A DNA stretch of 64,000 nt from Pantoea sp. Cy-639 (GCF_011752525.1 NZ_VWXI01000002.1:1-64000); one strand, 5' to 3'. Positions 44,056 to 54,353 are shown, counted from the stretch's first letter. The notes: a model not told the origin generated them from the letters alone. Program-made: numbers and translations.

Positions 44056-47000
44056 TCAGTCAGCCAACCAGGCGTTGGCCCAATGTTGCAGGTGCCGCTC
44101 GTTAAGGACATAGTCACGCAGCACCACGTCGCGCAGGGCGTCGCCCTGACGATAGCTGGCATCCGGGTCCGCCAGGTGCATGCGAATCGCATCAAGCCAT
44201 TCAGCACTGGTATTGCCCAGAACCCGCGTACACGGCAGATAACCGTCGTACGCCTTGGTGTCGGAGCAAATCACCGGGAAGCCGCACGCACCATATTCCA
44301 GCAGACGCAGATTGCTCTTGCAGTCGTTGAACAGGTTCTGCTCGAGCGGGGCCAATGCCAGGTCGAGGTTGAGGCTTGCCAGTTTGCGCGGATATTCCGA
44401 CATCGGGATACCCTGGTGGAATTCCTTGATGTAAGGCCGCAGTGAGTCCGGGCACATGCCGAAAAACACCCAGTCGACCTGACTGGCCAAGGTCTTGATC
44501 ACCTCCAGCAGCACTTCCAAGTCGCCTCGATGGCTGGTCCCCCCTGCCCACCCCACGCGCGGCCTGGCGGAGGTCTGGCGTTCACTGGAAAGACCGGCCC
44601 AGAGCTTCGCGGCCAGCATGTTGGGCACCACCTGGATGTCCTGATGCATGCTCGACAGGGCATCGGCCAGCGGCAGGGTGGACACCACTACACGATCGCA
44701 CATCGAGATCCCGAGACTGACCGCCTCGCGAATATCGGCCGGCATATTGCGCGAATGATCGTTTCTTTCGGGCACGCCGATGATGTAGTCATCAATCTCG
44801 TAGATGTGCCTGGCGCTGGAAGCCCGCACCACCCGTCCGATCTCCTCGACCGAACTCATCCGGCTGCGGTACTGGAACACGATGACATCAGGCTTCTCGC
44901 GCTCCAGCTCGATCAGGCCAGGAATCCGATAGTTTTGTCGACCCTGGATCCAGCCAGCATTTTCCAGTTCACGGAACGGCTGGGAAACCCGGTAGTGGCC
45001 AACTGCGGAGGAGTTGACCGGCAATGCCAGGACCGACGGCAGCACCCGCTCAAGGAACGGATCCCAGCCCTGACGCAGCCCGGGCTCCAGACTGAAGCTG
45101 GTCATGCTCAGACTGAGATTCCGATTGTAGGCGGGGTCACGGGCAAGCTTGGCCAGCCAGCGGTCATGGAAGATCTCGCTGTCGGCACGCTCATCTTGCG
45201 CTGGCTCGACGTCGCTCGGCTGACGCGTCAGACGCGCCACCATGGCCGCAGGCGTCATGACCACCAGGTATCCCTGTTCGCCGACTCGCAGGCAGAAATC
45301 GGCATCCTGCAGCCCCCCTTGCAACCCTTCCACATCAAAGCCGTCGAGGGCACGCATCACCTCGCGGCGCACCAGCATGCAATCAAGCGACAAGGCACTC
45401 CAGTTCTGCGTGCAAGCCAGCCGATGCATGTAGCCATTGGCATCGGCCGGCAGCCCGACGAACGGACTACCCGCCTCGCCATGCAGGCCAAGCACCAGGC
45501 CTGCACCGAACACCGTGCCAGAAGCAGTGCACAACTTGGGCCCCACCACGCCGACCTCCGGGCGTTGAGCCTGGGCCATCAGCTCGGCCAGCCAGCCCGA
45601 CTCGAAGGCCATGCACGCACTGTCGAGCATCAGCAGGTAGTCGCCACGCGCCGCAGCACTCGCCTCATTCAGTCTGCCTACACGGCTAGCGCTATCGACT
45701 TCGACCACCCGCAGCTGGTCACTGCCCAGGCTCTGCATGGCTTGCAGCCATTGGCGCAGATCAGTCGGGGCATCCGCCGCAGATACCAGCAGCACTTCGA
45801 AATTGGCATAGGCGGTATGTTCGAACAGCGACTCGACACAGCGTCTGGCCGAGCCCAAGTCGTCACCGACACTCACCAGGATCGAAACACTGGCCTGGAC
45901 CTCATGACGATAGGTCACACGGCACAGCGCCTGGTCGGACGCCCCAACGACCTCTGCGTCGACACCCAGGCGCCGCAGGTGGGCCTGCACCACCCGCGGC
46001 GCCTGGGCGACACAACGCGGGTCACTCAACCACTGGGCAAAGTCCCACTGGCAGTGCACCAGCAACTCGTCGACGTGCTCGACAACCTGCAGGCCGCGGC
46101 TCTCTGCAAGACGCCAGAACAGGTCATGGGGCGCGAGGATATCGAAGTCCGCATCGAAGCCACCTGCAGCGATCAACGCCTTGCACTCGAAGGCCAGCAA
46201 GCGCCCGACATAAGGCAGGCTGCGCATCAGGTCCAGGTTGAAGTCCGGCTTGAAGATCGGCGTGGAAGCTCGCAACGCGTCATGGCTGCCCTCGTCCACA
46301 TACAGGCATGCCCGGTCGCGCAAGGCCATGCGCTCGCCCATGATTGCCAAGGCATGCGGAACCAGGCGATCCCCGGCCTGCAACAGGAAGATCCAGTCCG
46401 CCCCTGCCTGGCCGAGCCGCGCTTGCAAGCGTGCGAAACCATTGCCATCGATAGACAGAGTCTCGACCCCCGGCATATCTGGCACCGACACCGAGGCGGG
46501 TGCCAGCACCCAGCATGCAGCCGGTGCATAAGACTGTGCGCCAAGGCTGTCCAGGGTCGTGCGCAGCGCCTGCTCGTCGCCCTCCCCGGCCCAGATCACC
46601 GGTACGATACGCGGCCGGGACGGCCAGCGCTCGAAGCGCTTGGGCATCAGCTTGAGCTGGGCCTGCGAGAGACTGCGACACTCCAGCCACTGGGCATAGA
46701 TTTCCTCGAACGACAGACAGTCGCTGCCCAGTTGCTGATGCACCCGAGCCTCCTGCAGCGCCCGCAGGCCATTCAAGTCGTACTCCTCCCACTGCGCGGA
46801 CTGGGCATCGTGATAACACGCCAGTGGCACGTAGCGCACCCAGCCCTTGGCCGGCGCGGCCTCACTGGCACGCGCCTCCAACATTGCCTTGATCCAGAGG
46901 GTTTCGGTGGGATACGCCAGGGTCATGCCAGCCTGGTGGCTAAGCCGCCCCGGGTGCAGACGCTCCAGGCTAAGGAAGCTTTCCAGGTGCCCAAGGTTGC

Positions 47001-47619
47001 CGCGACGCATCAAGCACAGATAAAGCGCCATATCGAGGCGGGCGACGAAGCCACCCTCCACCAGAGCCGGCAAGAAAGCCTCCACCAGCTCGCGTCGCAT
47101 CAGTGCATGACTCAGCCCGCCAAACAGATTGGAGCCCATGGACTCCAATGCCTCGAGCAGGTCGGAGCCCTTGACCACGGCATCCTGAGGGCACATCAGC
47201 ATGTTGAGCATTCGCGACGGCAGCAGGGTATCGTCCGCCGCGCACAACATGCGCTGGCAGATACTCATGCTGACGTCAGCATGCCGGTTCAGCACGGCCG
47301 CCTGCTCACTGACGCAATTGGCGAACAGCAGGTCATCATCGCAAAGAAACTTGATCAGTTGCCCGCGGGCCTGCTCGAGGCACACCAACAGGTTGTGCGC
47401 AAAGCCGAGGGTGCGTGGATTACGCAGGTAGCGGATCGGCTTGCCCGTTTGCGCGATCACCTCATCGACGATGCGACGGATGTCATCGCCATTACTGTCG
47501 TCACACACCAGGACTTCGAGGCTCGGGTAGTCCTGGCCGACTGCACTAATCAGCGCACTCTGCAGAAAGTCCGGGTTGAATGCAGGAACTGCGATGCTGA
47601 CGAGAGCCGATTGATTCAC
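44056..47619 (-). CDS. fgt1: Flagellin glycosyltransferase, Fgt1-like
   Basis: A 1,187-residue enzyme in three parts. The N-terminal GT2 domain, residues 1 to about 300, reads SIAVPAFNPDFLQSALISAVGQDYPSLEVLVCDD with a DxD motif in FLCDDDLLF. A middle GT2-like part, about 340-860, has WIFLLQAGDRL and SVSILVSVGDDLGSARRCVESLFEHTAYANFEVLLV. The C-terminal GT-B domain, about 880-1187, has RPRVGWAGGTSHRGD and LEYGACGFPVICSDTKAYDG. Length and architecture match Fgt1, needed for the first glycosylation step on P. syringae flagellin. The start is GTG at 47619 with a poor ribosome site. Confidence 0.83.
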   Translation of the reverse strand: MNQSALVSIAVPAFNPDFLQSALISAVGQDYPSLEVLVCDDSNGDDIRRIVDEVIAQTGKPIRYLRNPRTLGFAHNLLVCLEQARGQLIKFLCDDDLLFANCVSEQAAVLNRHADVSMSICQRMLCAADDTLLPSRMLNMLMCPQDAVVKGSDLLEALESMGSNLFGGLSHALMRRELVEAFLPALVEGGFVARLDMALYLCLMRRGNLGHLESFLSLERLHPGRLSHQAGMTLAYPTETLWIKAMLEARASEAAPAKGWVRYVPLACYHDAQSAQWEEYDLNGLRALQEARVHQQLGSDCLSFEEIYAQWLECRSLSQAQLKLMPKRFERWPSRPRIVPVIWAGEGDEQALRTTLDSLGAQSYAPAACWVLAPASVSVPDMPGVETLSIDGNGFARLQARLGQAGADWIFLLQAGDRLVPHALAIMGERMALRDRACLYVDEGSHDALRASTPIFKPDFNLDLMRSLPYVGRLLAFECKALIAAGGFDADFDILAPHDLFWRLAESRGLQVVEHVDELLVHCQWDFAQWLSDPRCVAQAPRVVQAHLRRLGVDAEVVGASDQALCRVTYRHEVQASVSILVSVGDDLGSARRCVESLFEHTAYANFEVLLVSAADAPTDLRQWLQAMQSLGSDQLRVVEVDSASRVGRLNEASAAARGDYLLMLDSACMAFESGWLAELMAQAQRPEVGVVGPKLCTASGTVFGAGLVLGLHGEAGSPFVGLPADANGYMHRLACTQNWSALSLDCMLVRREVMRALDGFDVEGLQGGLQDADFCLRVGEQGYLVVMTPAAMVARLTRQPSDVEPAQDERADSEIFHDRWLAKLARDPAYNRNLSLSMTSFSLEPGLRQGWDPFLERVLPSVLALPVNSSAVGHYRVSQPFRELENAGWIQGRQNYRIPGLIELEREKPDVIVFQYRSRMSSVEEIGRVVRASSARHIYEIDDYIIGVPERNDHSRNMPADIREAVSLGISMCDRVVVSTLPLADALSSMHQDIQVVPNMLAAKLWAGLSSERQTSARPRVGWAGGTSHRGDLEVLLEVIKTLASQVDWVFFGMCPDSLRPYIKEFHQGIPMSEYPRKLASLNLDLALAPLEQNLFNDCKSNLRLLEYGACGFPVICSDTKAYDGYLPCTRVLGNTSAEWLDAIRMHLADPDASYRQGDALRDVVLRDYVLNERHLQHWANAWLAD

Positions 47620-47635
47620 GATGGGAGACCTGGAG

Positions 47636-47675
47636 AAAAGGCCGGCGCACTACCCCGTGGGGGCAGTGCGCGGCC
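47636..47675 (-). terminator. Terminator of the flgF-to-flgL operon
   Basis: The minus strand folds as GGCC-CGCACT-CCCC / GGGG-AGTGCG-GGCC with small bulges and a CAC loop, then reads TTTTCTCC. It lies 18 nt after the flgL stop and only about 17 nt before the fgt1 start. Confidence 0.78.
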
Positions 47676-47693
47676 AGTGTAACGAGGGGAGAA

Positions 47694-49262
47694 TCAGATG
47701 TAGTTGACCAGTGACAGACCCGCGATCTTGGCGTAGGACTGCAGCGAGGCCTGGAGCATGTTGGTCTGCATCTGCAAGCGCAGCATCACGGTTGCCGGAT
47801 CGACTTCACGGATCGAGCTCTGGGTCTTGGTATTCTCGGTATCCAGCGCTTCGTTGGTTTCCGATTGGATATCCAGGGCCTGACCACGACCACCGATGGC
47901 GCTGATCGACGAGCTGACCTGGCTGGAAGCGCTGTTGATATTGCCGATGGCGGAGTCCAGCGAAGCCAGGAAGTTCTGCCGCGCCACCGGGTCACCGTCT
48001 ACCGGCGTGCCCAGCGCGGCACGGAACTGGCTGATGGTGTTGAGAATGTTCTGGTTCTGGTGGGTATCCACCTTGACCGCGAACGAATCCCCCGCGTTCG
48101 GTGCACCCGACAGATCGAAACGTACGCCCGCAGCAGTGGCAGTGTTGCCCGACAGCGTACCGGTGGATACCGGTCGACTGTTGTCGGTGATCGGCGCCGC
48201 GTACAGCTCGAAGTCGGTGGCGCTGGTGAACTTGAGCACTGCGCCACCGCCAGGGAAGGCAGCATTGTAGGCAGCCTGGTCGGTGATGGTAGCGCCGTTG
48301 ATCTGGGTCGACGAGCTGTTGCCCGGGCTACGGGTACCCGCGATCGAGTCAGGCTTGGAGCTGAGCGAGAAGGTATGCCCGGCGATGGCCGCGTCAGGGT
48401 TGGCTTCGTCACCTGGCTTGAGGCTGATCTTCAGGCGCAGGTCGACACCTCGGAAGGAGATCGTGGTGTTGTCGCCTTTCGGATCGAAAGTACCGCCCTG
48501 GCTGGCCTCCTGGGTCACATCGTTGCCGCCGGCGTCCAGGATCTTGAACTGGGTGCTGCTGGTGAATTCGATACTGTAGGGCTCACCGCTGCGGAAGCGA
48601 TCGTTGTAGGTGACGCTGCCGGAAACCTGGCCGTTGGACAGACCGACACGACCATCATCCACGGCCGGCGAGGTCAGACGGGTCTGACTGCGACTGGTGT
48701 TCAGGGCCTGTTCGAAGGCGTCGTAGCCGGTCTCGTTGGCCGCCAGGCTGAGCATATCGCCAACCTGCAACTTGAGCTGGGTCTGGTCGCCCTGATAGCT
48801 GTAGGTGCCATCGGAGTTCCGCACATAAGGCTGGGTATCACCCTTGGAGCCTGAGAACAGATACTTGCCGTTCTCGTCCTTGCTGTTCATCAGCGAGAAC
48901 AATTGCTCCTCCAGGGCCGACAGCTCATCGGCATTGGCCTTGCGGTCGGCGTCGGTGAAACCGGCGTTGCCGGAGCCCACCGCCAGTTCGTTGACCCGCT
49001 GCAGAATGGTGCCAATGGCATTGAGGGTGCTTTCGCTGCTGCCCAGGGCATTGCGCACGTTGGTGATGTTGCCACTGTACTGCTTGAGCATGTTCTGCTG
49101 TTGCTCGAGCTGCAGCAACCGCGCGGCGCCGACCGGATCGTCGGCAGCCGTGCGCACGCGAATCCCGCTACTGGACTCCTCACGGCTCTTGTTCAGGCTG
49201 GCGAAGGTGCGCTGGTAGTCGGTGCTGGCGCTGTTATAGAACTGCGAAGTGGAAATACGCAC
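47694..49262 (-). CDS. flgL: Hook-filament junction protein FlgL (HAP3)
   Basis: A 522-residue junction protein joining hook to filament. The flagellin-like N-terminus (MRISTSQFYNSASTDYQRTFASLNKSREESSSGIRV) and C-terminus (LRLQMQTNMLQASLQSYAKIAGLSLVNYI) form the polymerisation helices. The long middle (about 130-420) is Thr/Ser-rich beta structure, larger than enteric FlgL but usual for Pseudomonas. It is the last gene of the flg operon, 13 nt after flgK. Confidence 0.95.
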   Translation of the reverse strand: MRISTSQFYNSASTDYQRTFASLNKSREESSSGIRVRTAADDPVGAARLLQLEQQQNMLKQYSGNITNVRNALGSSESTLNAIGTILQRVNELAVGSGNAGFTDADRKANADELSALEEQLFSLMNSKDENGKYLFSGSKGDTQPYVRNSDGTYSYQGDQTQLKLQVGDMLSLAANETGYDAFEQALNTSRSQTRLTSPAVDDGRVGLSNGQVSGSVTYNDRFRSGEPYSIEFTSSTQFKILDAGGNDVTQEASQGGTFDPKGDNTTISFRGVDLRLKISLKPGDEANPDAAIAGHTFSLSSKPDSIAGTRSPGNSSSTQINGATITDQAAYNAAFPGGGAVLKFTSATDFELYAAPITDNSRPVSTGTLSGNTATAAGVRFDLSGAPNAGDSFAVKVDTHQNQNILNTISQFRAALGTPVDGDPVARQNFLASLDSAIGNINSASSQVSSSISAIGGRGQALDIQSETNEALDTENTKTQSSIREVDPATVMLRLQMQTNMLQASLQSYAKIAGLSLVNYI

Positions 49263-49275
49263 GGTCTACGGCTCC

Positions 49276-51321
49276 TTAAAGGCTGTTGATCAAGGTGGCG
49301 AAGGTTTCCTGGGCCGCCTTGATGATCTGCGACGACGCCGTGTAGTACTGCTGGAACTTGATCAGGTTGCCGGTCTCTTCATCGATCGAAACACCCGACA
49401 CGCCGTTACGGCTGTTCAGGGCAGACTCTTGCAGGGCGTTGGTGGCATCACCGTCCAGCGAAGCCTGAGCCGTCTTGCCACCGACATTGGAAACCAGCTT
49501 GGCATAGGCATCGGTCATGCTGATGCCCTTGCCGTCAGCACCCACTTCGACGGTGGACTTGGTCTGCAGGTCGATCACCGACTGGGCGTTGCGGTTGTCC
49601 GCCGAGCCCGAGCCCGTCAGGCCCACAGTGAAGCTGTCACCTGTTTTCGGCGCGCCGGACACCTCCATCTCGAAGGTGAAGGTCTTCTGTGTGGCACCAT
49701 CCATGATCGGATTGCCACTGCCATCGACCATCGGCACCGACAACTGCAGCTTGTTGGCCTGGCCTGGAACGATAGTGCCGGTGCCAATGGCATTGCCCTT
49801 GGCGTCGTACATCGTGTAGCCCTGCGGCGTGGAGCTGCTGTCGCCGAACACCAGCTTCACCGGCGTGGAGTACTTCAGGCCGGTCTGCAGCTCGGAACGC
49901 TGCACCGTGTCATAAATGTCCAGTTCGGAGGTCAATTTGGGCTGGGTGATCAGGCCAGTGCCTTTGTTGCCCGGAGCGCTGGTACCGGTCAGTGGCGCGG
50001 CAAAAGCCAGGCGCTTGGGATCGGTCAGTGTCGATTCGATACCGGCGGAGGCATTGCGGGTCGGGGTGATCTTGAAGCTGTCGCCGGCACTCGGCGCACC
50101 GCCATTGAGCGACAGGGTGAAGCCATCGATGACCGGCGGCGGGGTATCTGTCAGGTCGAAGCTGCCCATGTCGGTACCGTCGGGCAGCTTGCGCACGCTG
50201 TAACCTGTGGCGCTGGTGAAGGTCACCTGGTAGTCGCTGGTGGACAGCTTGCCGGTGTCCTTGATGGTGACATCGAGGTTGCCGGAGCCACTGCTGTTGC
50301 CCTGGCGCGCGATGCTGCGCTCGCTGATGGCCTTGGCACTGTTGATATCGCCAAACAGCAGCGCGCCGAAATCACCATTCTTGTCGATGCCCTGGGCCAA
50401 CTGGCTGTTGATCGCGTCGGCCACCACCAGAGCGACCCGTCCCAGCTCGTTGAGAGCCGGGTCGAGGGTTTCGTTGCGATAGCGGATCAGACCACCCAGC
50501 TCGCCACCGGTCACGCTGCTGGTGATGTCCATCTTGGTATTGCCGCGATTGAGCACGATGCTCATGCGCGTCGGATCGTTCGGACTCGCTGCGGTCGACA
50601 GGGTCTGGGTGGTGTTGCCCAGTACCAGCGACTGGCCATTCTTCAGATTGATGTCGTAGTTGCCATCGCGCTCCACCACATCCACACCGATCAGCTTGTT
50701 CAACTCGCGCACAGCGCCATCGCGCTGGTCAAGCAGGTCGTTGGGCTTGCCGGTGATCGCCGTCATCTTGACGATTTGCTGGTTGTACTCGGCAATGGTG
50801 GCAGTGAGCTTGTTCACCTGGTCGGTGATGGACGTCATGTTGCTGTTGATGTTGCTGTTCTGCTGGTTCATCTGCGCCGACAAGGCATTGAAGCGCTTGG
50901 ACAGGGTCTGGGCGCTGGTCAGCAGCAACTGGCGCGATGCGTCTTCGGTCGGCTTGGCCGAGGCATCCTGCATGGCGGTGAAAAAACCTTTCAACGCGGC
51001 AGTGATGCCGGTGTCGCTACCGTACAGGGCAGTGTCGAGCGGCTTGACCTGGTTCAGGTACGACGTTGCCTCGCTGGACAGCGAAGTGGTGGTGCGCAAC
51101 TGGTTCTCGAGGAACGCGTTGTACACCCGGCGCACGTCGGACAGCGTGGTGCCGGTGCCGATGAATACCTGACCGGTCTGCTGACCACCCTTGGTCTTCT
51201 GGACGATCTGCTGGCGAGAGTAACTTTCGACATCGGCGTTGGCGATGTTGTTACCCAGGGTGTACATCCCGGACTGGGCGGCGCCCAGGCCCGACATACC
51301 GATATTGATCAAACTCGCCAT
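49276..51321 (-). CDS. flgK: Hook-filament junction protein FlgK (HAP1)
   Basis: A 681-residue hook-associated protein. The N-terminal ASLINIGMSGLGAAQSGMYTLGNNIANADVESYSRQQIV is the flagellar rod/hook signature. The C-terminal FQQYYTASSQIIKAAQETFATLINSL helix is the family end. The extended middle carries polymorphic beta domains. It lies 12 nt after flgJ. Confidence 0.95.
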   Translation of the reverse strand: MASLINIGMSGLGAAQSGMYTLGNNIANADVESYSRQQIVQKTKGGQQTGQVFIGTGTTLSDVRRVYNAFLENQLRTTTSLSSEATSYLNQVKPLDTALYGSDTGITAALKGFFTAMQDASAKPTEDASRQLLLTSAQTLSKRFNALSAQMNQQNSNINSNMTSITDQVNKLTATIAEYNQQIVKMTAITGKPNDLLDQRDGAVRELNKLIGVDVVERDGNYDINLKNGQSLVLGNTTQTLSTAASPNDPTRMSIVLNRGNTKMDITSSVTGGELGGLIRYRNETLDPALNELGRVALVVADAINSQLAQGIDKNGDFGALLFGDINSAKAISERSIARQGNSSGSGNLDVTIKDTGKLSTSDYQVTFTSATGYSVRKLPDGTDMGSFDLTDTPPPVIDGFTLSLNGGAPSAGDSFKITPTRNASAGIESTLTDPKRLAFAAPLTGTSAPGNKGTGLITQPKLTSELDIYDTVQRSELQTGLKYSTPVKLVFGDSSSTPQGYTMYDAKGNAIGTGTIVPGQANKLQLSVPMVDGSGNPIMDGATQKTFTFEMEVSGAPKTGDSFTVGLTGSGSADNRNAQSVIDLQTKSTVEVGADGKGISMTDAYAKLVSNVGGKTAQASLDGDATNALQESALNSRNGVSGVSIDEETGNLIKFQQYYTASSQIIKAAQETFATLINSL

Positions 51322-51333
51322 GGTTCCCTGCCC

Positions 51334-52524
51334 TTAAAGTTGCTGAGTGGTCCCGAGCATCGCGTAGCTCTGTCCGGACTTCATCTGTTTTGCGATCTGC
51401 GAGATCTTGCTGGCGTAGTTCGGGTCGGTGGCATAACCGGCCTTCTGCAGCTCTCGCACAAACTGTTCTGGTTTATCGGCCGACCTGACCGCATCTTGAT
51501 AGCGCGAATTGTTCTGCAACAACGTCACCAGGTCATGGAAGCTGTCCTGGTAACTGTCGTAAGAACGGAACGCCGCCGTTTCCTTGACGAACTGGCCATT
51601 ACGGAACTCGCTGGTGATCGCCCTCGCCTCGCCGCCCTGCCAACTGCCCGTGGCCTTGATGCCGAACAGGTTGTGGCTGCTGGAACCATCGGCGTTGCGC
51701 ATGACCGATTTGCCCCAGCCGGTTTCCAGCGCAGCCTGGGCCACCAGGTAGCGCGGATCGATACCGATGCGCTTGGCGGCCTGCTCGGCCATCGGCAGCA
51801 TGGTGGCGACGAACGCGTCGCTGTCGGCGAAGGCCTTCTTCGGCGCCAGCGGCGGCTGGGCCACGGCACGCCCGAGGATCTGCAGGCTGCCGCGCTGACT
51901 GCCGACAGCGAAGGTACGCGCCGGCTGCCATTCACCACCCGGCGGAATATCGCCGCGTCCCGGCAGCGCCGCAGCGTTGCCGGACTGGGCCTGGGTCGCC
52001 GACGGCACGATACCGGCCAGCAGGCGATCGGTGAGCTTGCCCGGCAGCGCCAGACGCCGCGAGTTGAGCGCCGCCATGTCGTTGCGCACTGCCGCCACGT
52101 CGTCGCCACGCACCGGCACCGCGACTTGCGAAGCCCACAGCGCCGGGGCCTTGCCCTCGATACGCGGGAACGGACTGGTGTTCGGGTGCGGCGCCTTGTT
52201 CTTCGACAGCTGGCGCACCAGTACATCCTGCAGGCCGATACCACCACCCTCGCGGGACATGCTCACGGCCAACTGCTGGTCGTACATGTCACGGTACTGC
52301 TTTACCGTGTCGCTGTTCATCGGATCGTCTTCGGAGGCCATCACATCGGTGGCCTTGCGCGATGCCTTGAGCATCTCGCTGATGAACAGCGACTCGAACT
52401 CCTTGGCCACCTTGCGCACATTGGCGTCGCTGTCGCGATCACCGTACTTGAGCGAGCTCAGGCGATTGAGGTCGGTGTAGGCGCCGCTGTCGGCGCTCGA
52501 GGACACCAGGCTCTTCGAATTCAT
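51334..52524 (-). CDS. flgJ: Rod cap and peptidoglycan hydrolase FlgJ
   Basis: A 396-residue two-domain protein. The N-terminal rod-cap part has VRKVAKEFESLFISEMLKASRKA. The C-terminal glucosaminidase domain, about residues 225-390, carries YLVAQAALETGWGKSVM with the catalytic Glu and HNLFGIKATGSWQG. It cuts cell wall so the rod can pass. Between the domains is a Pro/Ala-rich linker of about 110 residues. It lies 11 nt after flgI. Confidence 0.96.
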   Translation of the reverse strand: MNSKSLVSSSADSGAYTDLNRLSSLKYGDRDSDANVRKVAKEFESLFISEMLKASRKATDVMASEDDPMNSDTVKQYRDMYDQQLAVSMSREGGGIGLQDVLVRQLSKNKAPHPNTSPFPRIEGKAPALWASQVAVPVRGDDVAAVRNDMAALNSRRLALPGKLTDRLLAGIVPSATQAQSGNAAALPGRGDIPPGGEWQPARTFAVGSQRGSLQILGRAVAQPPLAPKKAFADSDAFVATMLPMAEQAAKRIGIDPRYLVAQAALETGWGKSVMRNADGSSSHNLFGIKATGSWQGGEARAITSEFRNGQFVKETAAFRSYDSYQDSFHDLVTLLQNNSRYQDAVRSADKPEQFVRELQKAGYATDPNYASKISQIAKQMKSGQSYAMLGTTQQL

Positions 52525-52535
52525 CCGTGCCGTCC

Positions 52536-53651
52536 TCAGATCACGATCAGGTCGGCTTGCAACGCGCCGGCCTGCTTCAGGGCTTCGAGGATCGCCATCA
52601 GGTCGCCTGGCGCTGCGCCGACCTGGTTCACCGCACGCACGATCTCATCCAGCGTGGTACCCGGACCGAACTTGAACATCGGCTTGGCTTCCTGCTGGGC
52701 GTTGACCCGCGAGCGCGGCACCACGGCGGTCTGGCCATTGGAGAATGGCCCTGGCTGGCTGACGATCGGGTCTTCGGTGATGGTCACGGTCAGGCTGCCA
52801 TGGGTGACCGCTGCAGGCGACACCTTGACGTTCTGGCCGATGACGATGGTACCGGTACGCGAATTGATGATGACCTTGGCCACGGCCTGGCCAGGATCGA
52901 TCTCCAGGTTCTCGAGGATCGACAGGTAGTCGACGCGCTGGCTCGGATCCATCGGCGCGGTGACCCGCACCGAACCGCCATCGACGGCCTGGGCGACACC
53001 CGGGCCGAGCAGCTCGTTGACCTTGTCGACGATGCGCTTGGCGGTGGTGAAGTCAGGACGGTTGAGGTTCAGGGTCAGGCTGTTGCCCTGGTTGAAGCCG
53101 CTCGGCACCGCCCGCTCGACCGAGGCACCGCCGGGGATGCGGCCGGCCGACGGAACGTTGACGGTGATCTTCGAGCCATCGCGTCCCTCGGCGTCGAAGC
53201 CGCCCACCACCAGGTTGCCCTGGGCAATGGCATAGACGTTGCCGTCGATACCCTTGAGCGGGGTCATCAGCAGGCTGCCGCCACGCAGGCTCTTGGAGTT
53301 GCCGATCGACGACACGGTGATGTCGACCACCTGCCCCGGCTTGGCGAACGGCGGCAGGTCGGCATGCACCGACACCGCAGCGACGTTCTTCAACTGCACG
53401 TTGCCCGACCCTGGCGGCACCTTGATGCCGAACTGCGACAGCATGTTGTTGAAGGTCTGCAGGGTGAACGGCGTCTGGGTGGTCTGGTCGCCCGTGCCAT
53501 TGAGGCCGACCACCAGGCCGTAGCCGATCAGCTGGTTGGCACGCACACCGGAAATGCTGGCGATATCCTTCAGGCGCTCGGCATGAGCGCCAAACGTGCA
53601 GGACAGAAGCAGGGTCGCGGCAATCAACCGCCTAGCGTTGAACATGGTCAT
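52536..53651 (-). CDS. flgI: Flagellar P-ring protein FlgI
   Basis: A 371-residue periplasmic protein that polymerises around the rod in the peptidoglycan layer. A signal peptide is seen ([29 protein letters not shown]), with cleavage after AHA likely. The conserved [23 protein letters not shown] follows. The C-terminus ends [10 protein letters not shown] second ATG two codons in (MFNARR) is an equally good start. Confidence 0.96.
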   Translation of the reverse strand: MTMFNARRLIAATLLLSCTFGAHAERLKDIASISGVRANQLIGYGLVVGLNGTGDQTTQTPFTLQTFNNMLSQFGIKVPPGSGNVQLKNVAAVSVHADLPPFAKPGQVVDITVSSIGNSKSLRGGSLLMTPLKGIDGNVYAIAQGNLVVGGFDAEGRDGSKITVNVPSAGRIPGGASVERAVPSGFNQGNSLTLNLNRPDFTTAKRIVDKVNELLGPGVAQAVDGGSVRVTAPMDPSQRVDYLSILENLEIDPGQAVAKVIINSRTGTIVIGQNVKVSPAAVTHGSLTVTITEDPIVSQPGPFSNGQTAVVPRSRVNAQQEAKPMFKFGPGTTLDEIVRAVNQVGAAPGDLMAILEALKQAGALQADLIVI

Positions 53652-53657
53652 CCGTAC

Positions 53658-54353
53658 TCAGAAGGGCCAGAGCGGGCTGATGAAGAAACGGTCCAGCCAA
53701 CCGGGCTGGCTGGCATCGGCGAACGAGCCGGTACCCGAATAGGTGATGCGCGCGTCGGCCACACGGGTGGACGGCACGGTGTTGTCAGTGGCGATGTCGT
53801 CGGCACGAACCAGGCCGGCGATACGCACCAGCTCTTCGCCGGTGTTCAGGGTCATCCACTTCTCGCCGCGCACGGCGATGATGCCGTTGGGCAGCACTTC
53901 GGCCACGGTGACCGTGATCGAACCGGTCAAGGTGTTGCCCTGGGTGGCCTTGCTGTCGCCCTTGGTGGCACGGTCGCCGCTGTAGCCGGCATCCAGCGAC
54001 AGGTCGCCGCTGCCGAACGGATTGTTGGTGTTCGGCGTGCTGCCGAACAGCGAGGTCAGGCCGATGCTGGTCTTGCTGTTCTTCTGCACCTGCGAGCCGG
54101 CGTTCTTGCTCGCCGAGGTCCGCTCGTTGAGGGTGATGGTGATGATGTCACCGACCCGGAACGCCTTGCGGTCGGTATACAGGCTCTGCTCGAAGCCAGC
54201 CTGGTAGATCGAGCCGTTGTTGGCCGCTGCCGGCAACGGGGTGCGCGGCAATACCGGCGCGTAGTACGGATCGTTGGGCTTGGGCGTCGGCGCGACGCAA
54301 CCGGCCAACAACACCGCCCCCCCCAGGGCGAATACGGACAACAGACGAATCAT
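53658..54353 (-). CDS. flgH: Flagellar L-ring lipoprotein FlgH
   Basis: A 231-residue outer-membrane lipoprotein forming the L ring. The signal sequence ends in the lipobox LLAGC, so lipidation is at Cys19 ([19 protein letters not shown]). Family motifs include [24 protein letters not shown] and [27 protein letters not shown]. The ATG at 54353 follows GAGGTAA at good spacing; a longer upstream frame would spoil the signal peptide. Confidence 0.96.
   Translation of the reverse strand: MIRLLSVFALGGAVLLAGCVAPTPKPNDPYYAPVLPRTPLPAAANNGSIYQAGFEQSLYTDRKAFRVGDIITITLNERTSASKNAGSQVQKNSKTSIGLTSLFGSTPNTNNPFGSGDLSLDAGYSGDRATKGDSKATQGNTLTGSITVTVAEVLPNGIIAVRGEKWMTLNTGEELVRIAGLVRADDIATDNTVPSTRVADARITYSGTGSFADASQPGWLDRFFISPLWPF

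Noticed and set aside
43818..44207. A minus-strand frame across the fgt1-fgt2 joint beginning with sequence such as MPWYPKGAKATLDSEYRVPHDW.
   Set aside because: It overlaps the end of fgt1 and the start of fgt2 in another frame, has no ribosome site and degenerates into Arg/Ala-rich shadow sequence.
31330..47619. The glycosylation island as a prophage or transposon.
   Set aside because: No integrase, transposase, terminal repeats or att-like duplications were seen; only its gene content and fliC type hint at past exchange.
49249..52929. A 1,226-codon plus-strand open frame opposite flgK, flgJ and flgI, and similar long plus-strand frames opposite other flagellar genes.
   Set aside because: They mirror high-GC codon bias of genuine minus-strand genes, are rich in His, Arg, Gln and Gly, and show no family signatures.
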